Shown here piece after piece: positions 45,915-53,145 of a stretch of DNA of 64,000 nucleotides. Where the stretch lies: assembly GCA_030694365.1 (NCBI GenBank), contig JAUXYM010000082.1, forward strand, positions 1-64,000. Reading direction: 5' to 3'. This DNA comes from Nevskia sp. (GTDB lineage Bacteria; Pseudomonadota; Gammaproteobacteria; Nevskiales; Nevskiaceae). Position 1 is the stretch's first letter; each line of letters opens with the position of its first letter. The notes below the pieces were generated by a model, which did not search any database, had not been told where the DNA came from, and saw only the letters and a list, made by a program, of their open reading frames with translations. Position numbers and translations under genes: made by a program.

Positions 45915-45941
45915 TCAGACTGAGGCCCGTGGAATTAGTTC
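45915..45941 (-). promoter_or_regulatory. Sigma-E (AlgU/RpoE)-type promoter of the sRNA
   Basis: On the minus strand GAACTA (45936-45941) and TCTGA (45915-45919) are separated by exactly 16 bp. This differs from the GAACTT-N16-TCTGA consensus at one base. The predicted start, about 6 nt downstream, coincides with the 5' side of HP1. A strongly AT-rich stretch precedes it (45950-46050). Confidence 0.75.
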
Positions 45942-46070
45942 GGCGGAAGTTGCGAAAAATTCGGCGAAACGTGGAAATTCTTTCCAAAAGATCGCAAGTA
46001 GCGGATTTTGAAAGGATTATTTTTCGAAGTGTTTTCAGAATTTTGGGGTTGTGGCGCTGCAAGGCTGTGA

Positions 46071-46096
46071 AAGGCCGGTCCGGGGGGGCCGGCCTT
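46071..46096 (-). terminator. Terminator of polA
   Basis: An 8-11-bp GC stem (AAGGCCGG / CCGGCCTT core) lies 45 bp beyond the polA stop; on the minus strand it is followed by TCAC, so the T tract is weak. It separates polA from the sRNA promoter, supporting an independent sRNA transcript. Confidence 0.65.
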
Positions 46097-46140
46097 GTCG
46101 TTTCTGAAGCTCGTCCGCCCCGGCTGCAGTCCGCGGCAGC

Positions 46141-49002
46141 TCAGCCCGCCGCACTGCTGGCATGACCGGTCGCGACATGGGCGGCATCCCAGTTCGCACC
46201 GAGCCCGAAGTCGGCAACCAGCGGCACGGCCAGCGTTGCGGCCTCGCACATCCGGGAAGCGATCGTCGGCCCCAGCTCGGAAAGTTGCGCGCGCGGCCCC
46301 TCGAACACCAGTTCATCGTGTACCTGCAGGATCATCCGCAGCTCCGGCGCGTGGTTCGGCAGCCAGGCGGCGACATCGATCATCGCCCGCTTGATCAGAT
46401 CGGCCGCCGTGCCCTGCAGCGGCGCGTTGATCGCGGTGCGCTCGGCGTACTGGCGCTGGGCGGCGTTGCGGCTCTGGATCTCCGGCAGGTACAGGCGGCG
46501 GCCGAACAGGGTTTCGACATAGCCCAGTTCATGCGCCTGCGCCTTGGTCATCTCCATGAACCGCTTGACGCCCGGATAGCGGGCGAAGAAGCGGTCGATG
46601 TAGTCCTGCGCGTCGCTGCGGCCAATGCCGAGCTGCTTCGCCAGGCCAAATGCCGAGATGCCATAGATCAGGCCGAAGTTGATCGCTTTTGCCGAACGCC
46701 GTGATTCGGCGCTGACCTGATCGAGCGCTTGGCCGAACACTTCGGCAGCGGTCGCCTGATGAATGTCGATGCCGCGCCGGAACGCATCCTGCAGGCGTTC
46801 GTCGCCGGAGAAATGCGCCATCAGCCGCAGTTCGATCTGCGAATAGTCGATCGACAGCAGCGCGTTGCCCGGCTCGGCGATGAACGCCTGGCGGATGCGC
46901 CGGCCATCGGCGGTGCGCACCGGAATGTTCTGCAGATTCGGATCGTTCGACGACAGCCGCCCGGTCTGCGCCACCGCTTGGTGATAGGACGTGTGGATGC
47001 GCCCGGTCTGCGGATTGACCTGCTTCGGCAGGTTGTCGGCATAGGTCGATTTCAGCTTGGCCAGGCCGCGCCAGTCGAGAATCAAGCGCGGCAGCGGATG
47101 TTCGCTGCTCAGTTCTTCGAGCACGTTTTCGGCCGTCGACGGATCGCCTTTCGGGGTCTTGCTGACCACGCGAAGCTTCAGCTGGTCGAACAGGATTACC
47201 TGCAACTGCTTCGGCGAACCGAGATTGAACTCGCCGCCGGCCGCCTTGAACACTTCCAGTTGCAGCTCGTCCATGCGCCGCGCCAGCTCGCCGCTGATCT
47301 TGACCAGCAGCGGGGCGTCGACCTTCACGCCGGCAAATTCCATCGCCGCCAGCACCGGTACCAGCGGCATCTCGATGCTGTCGAACACCGACTTCAGCGA
47401 GGCTTCCGCCGCGATCTTCGGGTACAGCGTCTGATGCAGGCGCAAGGTGATGTCAGCGTCCTCGGCCGAATACTGCGTCGCTTCCTCGATCGCCACCTGA
47501 TTGAAGCTGATCTGGCTCTTGCCCTTGCCGGCCACGTCGCTGAAGGAAATGGTCTTGTGGCCGAGGTAGCGTTCGGCCAGCGTGTCCATGTCGTGGCGAT
47601 TGCCGGCGGCGTCGAGCACATAGCTTTCGAGCATCGTGTCGAAAGCCACCCCGCGGACGTTGACGCCGTGGCGCGCCAGCACGTTCAGGTCGTACTTGAT
47701 GTGCTGGCCGACCTTCGGCTTCGCCGGGTCTTCGAGCAGCGGCTTGACCCGCGCCAGCACCGCAGCGCGATCGAGCTGCTGCGGCGCGCCGAGATAGTCA
47801 TGGGTCAGCGGCACATACCAGCCGTGGCCGGCTTGGGTCGCGAAGGCCAGGCCAACCAGGCCGGACTGCATGGCGTCGAGCGCATCGGTTTCGGTATCGA
47901 CGCAGATCAGCTCGGCGGCTTCGAGCTTGGCGATCATGTCGGCGAGGGTTTCCTCGTCGAGCACTGCGATGGCTTGGGTCTTGGCCGATGGTTCTGCAGA
48001 AGGCGGCGCGGCTTCAAGTGACTCGTCATTCCCGCGAAGGCGGGAATCCAGTTCACCTGCCGCACCCTCCGCTACGAGAACTGGATCCCCGCCTGCGCGG
48101 GGATGACGTTCCATTTGAGGGTCGGTCGCCGAACCGTCGAGCGGCCCAAGTTCCTCCAACGCCCGATGAAAACCTGACTCCCGATAGATCGCCGCCAGCT
48201 TGAGCCGGTCCGCCGGCCCCGGCACCAGTTCCTCGAGCTTCAGCGGCAGCGCGACATCGCAGCGAATGGTCGCCAGATCGTGCGACATCGGAATCTGCGG
48301 AATCGCAGCGCGCAGCTTCTCGCCGACCTTGCCCTTGATCTCCTCGGCCCGGGCGATGATCGCGTCCAGCGAGCCGTACTCGGTCAGCCATTTCGCGGCG
48401 GTCTTCGGGCCGACGCTCGGCACGCCCGGGATGTTGTCGCTGGTGTCGCCGATCAGCGCCAGGTAATCGACGATCCGTTCCGGCGGCACGCCGAACTTCT
48501 CGACGACACCGGCCGGGTCCATCACCCGGTTCTTCATCGTATCGACCAGCTTCACGCGCTCGTTGACCAGCTGCGCCATGTCCTTGTCGCTGGTGACGAT
48601 CAGCACCTCGTGGCCGGCCGCTTCGCCGATCTTGGTCAGCGTGCCGATCACGTCATCGGCTTCGACGCCGGATACCGACAGCACCGGCAGGCCCATCGCC
48701 TTGACCATCTCGACGATGATCGGCCACTGATGCAGCAGGTCCGGCGGCGTCGCATCGCGATTGGCCTTGTAGGCCGGATAGATGTCCTCGCGAAAGGTCT
48801 TGCCAGGCGCGTCGAAGATCACGGCGATGCGCTCCGGCGCGTAGTCCTTCTGCAGGCGCTTGAGCATGTTGACCATGCCGAAGATCGCCCCGGTCGGCTC
48901 GCCGCGCGGGTTCGAAAGCGGTGGCAGCGCGTGATAGGCACGAAACAGCCAGCCAGCAGCGTCGATCAGGACCAGGGGCTTGGCAGCAGGGTTCGTCGTC
49001 AT
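46141..49002 (-). CDS. polA: DNA polymerase I
   Basis: The repair and Okazaki-fragment polymerase; 953 residues against 928 in E. coli. The 5'-nuclease domain spans about 1-290 (LVLIDAAGWLFRAYHAL, VSGVEADDVIGTL, LIGDTSDNIPGV). The 3'-5' exonuclease starts near 345 and keeps its acidic residues (CVDTETDALD, HIKYD, YSAEDADIT), so proofreading should be intact. The polymerase has motif A DYSQIELRLMAHFSGDE, motif B RRSAKAINFGLIYGISAFG and motif C QVHDELVFE. The extra length is largely explained by an in-frame palindromic repeat at 48024-48108 in the linker between the first two domains. Confidence 0.97.
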   Translation of the reverse strand: MTTNPAAKPLVLIDAAGWLFRAYHALPPLSNPRGEPTGAIFGMVNMLKRLQKDYAPERIAVIFDAPGKTFREDIYPAYKANRDATPPDLLHQWPIIVEMVKAMGLPVLSVSGVEADDVIGTLTKIGEAAGHEVLIVTSDKDMAQLVNERVKLVDTMKNRVMDPAGVVEKFGVPPERIVDYLALIGDTSDNIPGVPSVGPKTAAKWLTEYGSLDAIIARAEEIKGKVGEKLRAAIPQIPMSHDLATIRCDVALPLKLEELVPGPADRLKLAAIYRESGFHRALEELGPLDGSATDPQMERHPRAGGDPVLVAEGAAGELDSRLRGNDESLEAAPPSAEPSAKTQAIAVLDEETLADMIAKLEAAELICVDTETDALDAMQSGLVGLAFATQAGHGWYVPLTHDYLGAPQQLDRAAVLARVKPLLEDPAKPKVGQHIKYDLNVLARHGVNVRGVAFDTMLESYVLDAAGNRHDMDTLAERYLGHKTISFSDVAGKGKSQISFNQVAIEEATQYSAEDADITLRLHQTLYPKIAAEASLKSVFDSIEMPLVPVLAAMEFAGVKVDAPLLVKISGELARRMDELQLEVFKAAGGEFNLGSPKQLQVILFDQLKLRVVSKTPKGDPSTAENVLEELSSEHPLPRLILDWRGLAKLKSTYADNLPKQVNPQTGRIHTSYHQAVAQTGRLSSNDPNLQNIPVRTADGRRIRQAFIAEPGNALLSIDYSQIELRLMAHFSGDERLQDAFRRGIDIHQATAAEVFGQALDQVSAESRRSAKAINFGLIYGISAFGLAKQLGIGRSDAQDYIDRFFARYPGVKRFMEMTKAQAHELGYVETLFGRRLYLPEIQSRNAAQRQYAERTAINAPLQGTAADLIKRAMIDVAAWLPNHAPELRMILQVHDELVFEGPRAQLSELGPTIASRMCEAATLAVPLVADFGLGANWDAAHVATGHASSAAG
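48024..48108. repeat. Palindromic repeat (family C) inserted in frame in polA
   Basis: Left arm CGTCATTCCCGCGAAGG...AATCCAGTT (48024-48053) and right arm AACTGGATCCCCGCC...GGGGATGACG (48079-48108) are inverted copies; each arm also has its own hairpin (CCCGCGAAGGCGGG; CCCCGCCTGCGCGGGG). The polA reading frame passes through it as MERHPRAGGDPV and LDSRLRGNDE (about residues 299-327). The same element is intergenic at 53027-53119. Confidence 0.9.
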
Positions 49003-49044
49003 CGTGGGGTCATCGCAGCAGCCTCGGGTTCACGGCCGCAAAGC

Positions 49045-50322
49045 CTAACCCGGCGGCAGTGGCGGTAGGGTGTTGTCGGCTGCCAGCATCTGGGTAAGGA
49101 GCTGTATCCGTGCGATCAGGACCTTTGCAGCAGGCGCTGCGGCCTCTGAGACACGATCGAAATCCTCTGCGAGTGATGCAAACGCCAACCCGATTTTATT
49201 GATCTGCAAGTTGATCCGATGAGCGACAAACGCCGGGGCCAGCCCGCAGTTCCCGGCAAACGCCCACCAATGCCGCATCGCCATGTAGCGAACCGACTCC
49301 GCTCCGCCAATCCGCATCGCGAACTTCTCGCTCAGGTTCGGATAGGCAGCTGTCGACAGCAGATCGTAGAACGGTGCCAGCCGGGTCTGGCCGTTGCGGT
49401 AGAGCAGCGACAGGTTCTTCGCATGGGCATCGTGATTGCCGATCAGGAAATTGAAGATCACCCAGTCCAGCAGCCGCAGCAGATCGCCGGTCGGGTCACT
49501 GGATACCCGGCGCACGAGATCGAAGCAGTCTTTCAGCGAGGGTCCGCCTTCGGCCTCGTACTTGCGCGATGACGGCACGCCAAGCGCTTGGCAGAAGTCC
49601 TCCTGATGCAAGCGCCGGACACGGCCGGTCGCTGGGTCGCGTACCCGATCGTAACGTTCGACGACGTAAAGATGAGGTTCACGCTCGATCCAGCAGACAG
49701 GCACGCCGAGGTTGCAGCGTGCGGCCAGGGTCATGCAGAACGCTTCGTTCTCGATCGAACCGGCCAGATCGCGAATCGCCGGTTTCAGGATGTGCGTGCT
49801 GGCAGCGCCTGGTGCCGGCAGCAGCCAGCCGTCACCGGCCTTGCACAGCGCCAGCTTGAGCTGGGCACCGGCCAGCGACAGCCGCACGCCGCGTTCGCCG
49901 GCCAGCAGCGGCCGTCTTGGCAAGTCATCAACCAGCTTGCGCACGGCCTCATTCGACAGCAGCTCGCCGCTTGAAGCCGTCTCTGCGGCAGGCGCTCCGG
50001 GTGCCGTCAGGCTCAGCGCGCCGGCGCAATCGCCGCCGATGGCATCGAGCAGCGCGTAATCATTGCGTTTGGAGATCTGCAGAAGTCTCGCCACGGCGGT
50101 ACGGACATCGCCTTCTGGCAGCAGATTGCCGAAGAAGGCTTCGACTTCCTGTCCGGCATGCGGGTCTGCCTGCAAGGCCAGGCTCTGCGAAACCGCCATC
50201 GCCCGTGCTGTCGTGAGCCAATCGGCGGCGTAAGCAAATGCGAGGTCTCGACCGGCTCGCCACAGGCGGCCGGCGAGCGCGCCATTCAGGTGGACTTCCA
50301 GATGCTCGTCCGGAATGCTCAT
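49045..50322 (-). CDS. hipA: HipA family Ser/Thr kinase toxin
   Basis: The kinase toxin of a type II hipBA module; in E. coli HipA phosphorylates glutamyl-tRNA synthetase and causes persistence. The 425-residue protein has the phosphate-binding loop LSLAGAQLKLAL with Ser149 (E. coli autophosphorylation site Ser150), HILKP near 177-181, VERYDR near 221-226, HQEDFCQALG near 239-248, the catalytic GNHDAHAKN at 295-303 (Asp298) and PFYDLLST. All catalytic parts seem intact. It follows hipB with a 1-bp gap, so antitoxin and toxin are one operon. It is a module between housekeeping genes polA and lysA. Confidence 0.93.
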   Translation of the reverse strand: MSIPDEHLEVHLNGALAGRLWRAGRDLAFAYAADWLTTARAMAVSQSLALQADPHAGQEVEAFFGNLLPEGDVRTAVARLLQISKRNDYALLDAIGGDCAGALSLTAPGAPAAETASSGELLSNEAVRKLVDDLPRRPLLAGERGVRLSLAGAQLKLALCKAGDGWLLPAPGAASTHILKPAIRDLAGSIENEAFCMTLAARCNLGVPVCWIEREPHLYVVERYDRVRDPATGRVRRLHQEDFCQALGVPSSRKYEAEGGPSLKDCFDLVRRVSSDPTGDLLRLLDWVIFNFLIGNHDAHAKNLSLLYRNGQTRLAPFYDLLSTAAYPNLSEKFAMRIGGAESVRYMAMRHWWAFAGNCGLAPAFVAHRINLQINKIGLAFASLAEDFDRVSEAAAPAAKVLIARIQLLTQMLAADNTLPPLPPG

Positions 50323-50323
50323 T

Positions 50324-50608
50324 TCATTCCTCGGCGTCGTCGCCCGGGTGGTCCGGCAAGAGCGGTGGCGGCCACGGCAGGCTGCGATCGTGCAGCAGCA
50401 GATCGCAGCCCAGCGAGGCCAGTACTTTCAGCACTAGATTGAAATCGACGTTCGGCTTGCCGCGCTCCAGTTCCGACAGGAAGCGCAGGCCGACGCCGCT
50501 GACGCCAGCCAATTCACGCTGCGTATAACCGCGCGACTGGCGCTGCTCGCGGACGTACTCGCCCAAGCCTTCGAATTCGACGGGCGAGTTGTTGGCGTAG
50601 AAGCGCAT
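50324..50608 (-). CDS. hipB: HipB family antitoxin / autorepressor
   Basis: A 94-residue XRE-type helix-turn-helix protein: GEYVREQRQSRGYTQRELAG, then VSGVGLRFLSELERGKPNV and LVLKVLASLGCDLLLHD. The C-terminal tail is Pro/Asp-rich (PWPPPLLPDHPGDDAEE) and longer than in E. coli HipB, perhaps a flexible degron. The ATG at 50608 is preferred to an adjacent TTG. Upstream lie four copies of an ATTCCCGATCGGGAAT-like palindrome, the expected HipB operators. Confidence 0.92.
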   Translation of the reverse strand: MRFYANNSPVEFEGLGEYVREQRQSRGYTQRELAGVSGVGLRFLSELERGKPNVDFNLVLKVLASLGCDLLLHDRSLPWPPPLLPDHPGDDAEE

Positions 50609-50624
50609 CAAAGAAGCCTCGATA

Positions 50625-50638
50625 TTCCCGATCGGGAA
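50625..50638. promoter_or_regulatory. Predicted HipB operator O1
   Basis: TTCCCGATCGGGAA, a perfect 14-bp palindrome 17 bp upstream of the hipB start codon, likely overlapping the promoter or leader. Confidence 0.82.
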
Positions 50639-50663
50639 ATTATCGAGGCTAATCAGAAAAATC

Positions 50664-50697
50664 TCAATGGAGATTCCCGATCAGGAATTTCCATTGA
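50664..50697. promoter_or_regulatory. Predicted HipB operator O2 within a 34-bp palindrome
   Basis: The core ATTCCCGATCAGGAAT (50673-50688) is the centre of a larger dyad with outer arms TCAATGGA and TCCATTGA; only two base pairs of the whole 34-bp dyad mismatch. Confidence 0.8.
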
Positions 50698-50699
50698 AG

Positions 50700-50710
50700 A
50701 TTCCCGAGAA
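50700..50710. promoter_or_regulatory. Half-site of the HipB operator (O3)
   Basis: ATTCCCGAGAA keeps one half of the operator (ATTCCCGA) but the other half is degenerate. Confidence 0.5.
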
Positions 50711-50721
50711 TTTCAGAATTT

Positions 50722-50737
50722 ATTCCCGATCGGGATT
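50722..50737. promoter_or_regulatory. Predicted HipB operator O4, overlapping the lysA stop codon
   Basis: ATTCCCGATCGGGATT, a 16-bp dyad with one mismatched pair, overlapping the stop codon of lysA (50736-50738). It lies 97 bp from O1 centre to centre. Confidence 0.75.
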
Positions 50738-51983
50738 ACGGCAGCAGCGTCTCGTTCTGCACCAGATCGTCGAAGCTCTCCCGCGCCCGGACCAGGTGCA
50801 TGGTGTCGCCATCGACCAGCACCTCGGCGGCGCGGCCACGCGAATTGTAGTTGCTGCTCATCGTGAAGCCGTAGGCGCCGGCGGTGCGGAAGGCCAGCAG
50901 ATCGCCTTCGGCCAGTGCCAGCTCGCGATCGCGGGCCAGCCAGTCGCCGCTCTCGCAGACCGGGCCGACTAGATCCCAGGTTTTTGCCGACACCGTGGTT
51001 TCTGCCTGCACCGGCAGCACGCCGTGCCATGCCTTGTAGAAGCTGGGCCGGATCAAGTCATTCATCGCGGCGTCGATGATCGCGAAGTTCTTGTGCTCGC
51101 CCGGCTTCAGCAGTTCGACCCGGGTCAGCAGCACGCCGGCATTGCCGGCGATCGCGCGGCCGGGTTCGGTCATCACCTTGAGCTTGCGACCAGCCAGTTT
51201 GGATTTGACCGCCTGTGCCCATTCGGCTGGGGACGGTGGTACTTCCTGGTCGTAGCGGACGCCAAGCCCACCGCCGACATCGATGTGGTTCAGCTCAATG
51301 CCGCTTGCCGCCAAGCGGTCGATCAGTGCCAGCACGCGGTCCAGGGCGTCAAGCAAGGGCGCGATATCCAGCAGCTGCGAACCGATGTGGCAGGCGACGC
51401 CATCGATGACGATGCCCGGCAAGGTCGCGGCCAGCTGGTACAGGCGTTCGCCTTCGGCGATGTCGACGCCGAACTTGTTTTCCTTGAGCCCGGTCGAGAT
51501 GTACGGATGGGTCTTGGCATCGACATCCGGATTGACCCGGAAGGCAATGCGCGCGGTCTTGCCCTGCTTCGTCGCCAGTCCCGACAGGCGATGCAGCTCG
51601 ACTTCCGACTCGACGTTGAAGCAGTCGATGCCGACCTTCAGCGCCAGCTCGATCTCGGCGGCGGTCTTGCCGACGCCGGAGAACACCACCTTCGCCGGAT
51701 CGCCACCGGCCTTGAGCACGCGCTGCAGCTCGCCGCCGGAGACGATGTCGAAGCCGGCGCCGATCCGCGCCAGCACCTGCAGCACGGCGAGGTTGGAGTT
51801 CGCCTTCACCGCATAGCAGACGCGATGCTCGACGCCATCCAGCGCTTCATCGAACGCGCGGTAATGACGTTCCAGCGCGGCGCGGGAATAGATGTAGGTC
51901 GGCGTGCCGTGCGCGGCGGCGATCGCCGACAGCGGCACGGCTTCGGCGCACAGCGCGCCGTCGCGGTATTCGAATGAGTCCAT
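50736..51983 (-). CDS. lysA: Diaminopimelate decarboxylase
   Basis: A PLP enzyme making L-lysine from meso-diaminopimelate. The 415-residue protein (from the ATG at 51983) has [20 protein letters not shown] with the PLP-binding Lys60, [12 protein letters not shown], the GGGLGVRY phosphate loop, [11 protein letters not shown] and the active-site CESGDWLA. Longer in-frame starts run through lptM antisense and are not credible. It is co-transcribed with lptM 11 bp upstream. A hipB operator overlaps its stop codon. Confidence 0.97.
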   Translation of the reverse strand: MDSFEYRDGALCAEAVPLSAIAAAHGTPTYIYSRAALERHYRAFDEALDGVEHRVCYAVKANSNLAVLQVLARIGAGFDIVSGGELQRVLKAGGDPAKVVFSGVGKTAAEIELALKVGIDCFNVESEVELHRLSGLATKQGKTARIAFRVNPDVDAKTHPYISTGLKENKFGVDIAEGERLYQLAATLPGIVIDGVACHIGSQLLDIAPLLDALDRVLALIDRLAASGIELNHIDVGGGLGVRYDQEVPPSPAEWAQAVKSKLAGRKLKVMTEPGRAIAGNAGVLLTRVELLKPGEHKNFAIIDAAMNDLIRPSFYKAWHGVLPVQAETTVSAKTWDLVGPVCESGDWLARDRELALAEGDLLAFRTAGAYGFTMSSNYNSRGRAAEVLVDGDTMHLVRARESFDDLVQNETLLP

Positions 51984-51994
51984 GGATGACGCGA

Positions 51995-52231
51995 TCAGGG
52001 TGTGGTCGTGGCGGGTGCTTCGGGTGCGGCGTCGGCCGGCGTTGCGGCTGGGGCAGCGGGCTTGGTGTCGGCTTTCTTTTTCACGTTCGGATTGCTGCCG
52101 ATCAGATAGCCCTCGCCTGCCGGTGCATCGGCCCGCAGATGCAGCGGGCCAGTCTGGCCACAGCTGGTCAGAACTTGGCTCAGGGCCAGCGTGGCAAGCA
52201 GCGAAACAGCGACCAGCACGCGAGCAGACAT
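51995..52231 (-). CDS. lptM: LPS translocon maturation chaperone LptM (YifL-like lipoprotein)
   Basis: A 78-residue lipoprotein. The signal peptide ends in a lipobox LTSC (Cys24), followed at once by GQTGPLHL, the LptM/YifL hallmark (CGxxGPLxLP). The rest is an Ala/Pro/Lys/Thr-rich tail. LptM promotes correct disulfide formation of LptD in E. coli. The lptM-lysA pairing is common in gammaproteobacteria. Divergent from the carboxylesterase gene. Confidence 0.9.
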   Translation of the reverse strand: MSARVLVAVSLLATLALSQVLTSCGQTGPLHLRADAPAGEGYLIGSNPNVKKKADTKPAAPAATPADAAPEAPATTTP

Positions 52232-52346
52232 CGAAGAACCCCGAATGATGCGATGGCGAAAACAATGGACAAGTTTAGCAGCCGTTGCCGTAGCCCCCGC
52301 GCGCCGACACAATCGCGGCCAAACCGAAAACTTCAGGGACTTCCGC

Positions 52347-53021
52347 GTGAAAAAGATTGAAACCGATGCCGCCGTGACGCTGGAACCGGCAGCACCCGCC
52401 AACGCCGCCGTGATCTGGCTGCACGGCCTCGGTGCCGATGGCCACGACTTCGTGCCGATCGTCCCCGAGCTGAGCCTGCCGGCCGGCATCCAGGCCCGCT
52501 TCATCTTTCCGCATGCGCCGGTGCGCGCGGTGACGCTCAACGGTGGTGCCCGGATGCGCGCCTGGTACGACATCAAAAGCCTGACTCGCGGTGATCAGCA
52601 GGACGACGTCGGCATCCGCGCCTCGGCGGCGACCTTGATGGCGCTGGTCGCCGAGCAGCGCAAGGCCGGCATCGCGGCAAAGCGCATCGTCATCGCCGGC
52701 TTTTCGCAGGGCGGTGCGATTGCGCTGCACGCTACCTGCCGGCTCACCGAAGCGCTGGCCGGCACCATGGCGCTGTCGACCTATCTGCCGCTGCCCGACA
52801 CGCTACCGAAAGAATTGACCGAAGCCGGAAAGGCGACGCCAATCCTGATGTGCCACGGCACCGCTGATCCGGTGTTGGCGCTGAAGCTCGGCACCGACAG
52901 TCGCGACGGCCTGCGCAGCTGGGGCCTGAAGATCGACTGGCACGAGTACCCGATGGGCCACTCGGTGTGCGCCGAGGAAGTCGATGACATCTCGGCCTGG
53001 CTGGCGAAGGTGCTGGTGTGA
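52347..53021 (+). CDS. Carboxylesterase / phospholipase (EstB/YpfH-like)
   Basis: A 224-residue alpha/beta-hydrolase of the acyl-protein thioesterase/carboxylesterase family. The GTG at 52347 has CAGGGA 8 bp upstream and leaves a short N-terminus before VIWLHGLGADGHDFVPIV. The nucleophile is Ser120 in GFSQGG; the catalytic Asp is in GTADPVL and His in MGHSVCAEEV. It is cytoplasmic, with no signal peptide. Natural substrate unknown. Followed by repeat family C, then convergent tamB. Confidence 0.92.
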   Translation: MKKIETDAAVTLEPAAPANAAVIWLHGLGADGHDFVPIVPELSLPAGIQARFIFPHAPVRAVTLNGGARMRAWYDIKSLTRGDQQDDVGIRASAATLMALVAEQRKAGIAAKRIVIAGFSQGGAIALHATCRLTEALAGTMALSTYLPLPDTLPKELTEAGKATPILMCHGTADPVLALKLGTDSRDGLRSWGLKIDWHEYPMGHSVCAEEVDDISAWLAKVLV

Positions 53022-53026
53022 AATAT

Positions 53027-53119
53027 CCCGTCATGCCCGCGCAGGCGGGCATCCAGTTTTGACGTTTGCGCACCGCCGGCAACGGAGAACGGGATTCCGG
53101 CTTTCGCCGGAATGACGGG
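53027..53119. repeat. Palindromic repeat, family C, intergenic copy
   Basis: Left arm CCCGTCATGCCCGCGCAGG...ATCCAGT and right arm ...GGGATTCCGGC...CCGGAATGACGGG are inverted copies, each with an internal hairpin (CCCGCGCAGGCGGG; CCGGCTTTCGCCGG). It fills the gap between the convergent genes for the esterase and TamB, where it could end transcription from both sides. A related copy is inside polA. Confidence 0.88.
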
Positions 53120-53145
53120 TGTTGGTAGGTGTTTGAAAAAATGCC

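Noticed and set aside
45935-46249. Small frames across the polA-engB gap
   Set aside because: They overlap the predicted sRNA promoter and polA end, without ribosome binding sites; the region is better explained by RNA structure.
53027-53119. The family C repeat as a simple rho-independent terminator
   Set aside because: It may stop transcription, but its two-arm structure and the copy inside polA show that it is a dispersed repeat; no T tract follows.
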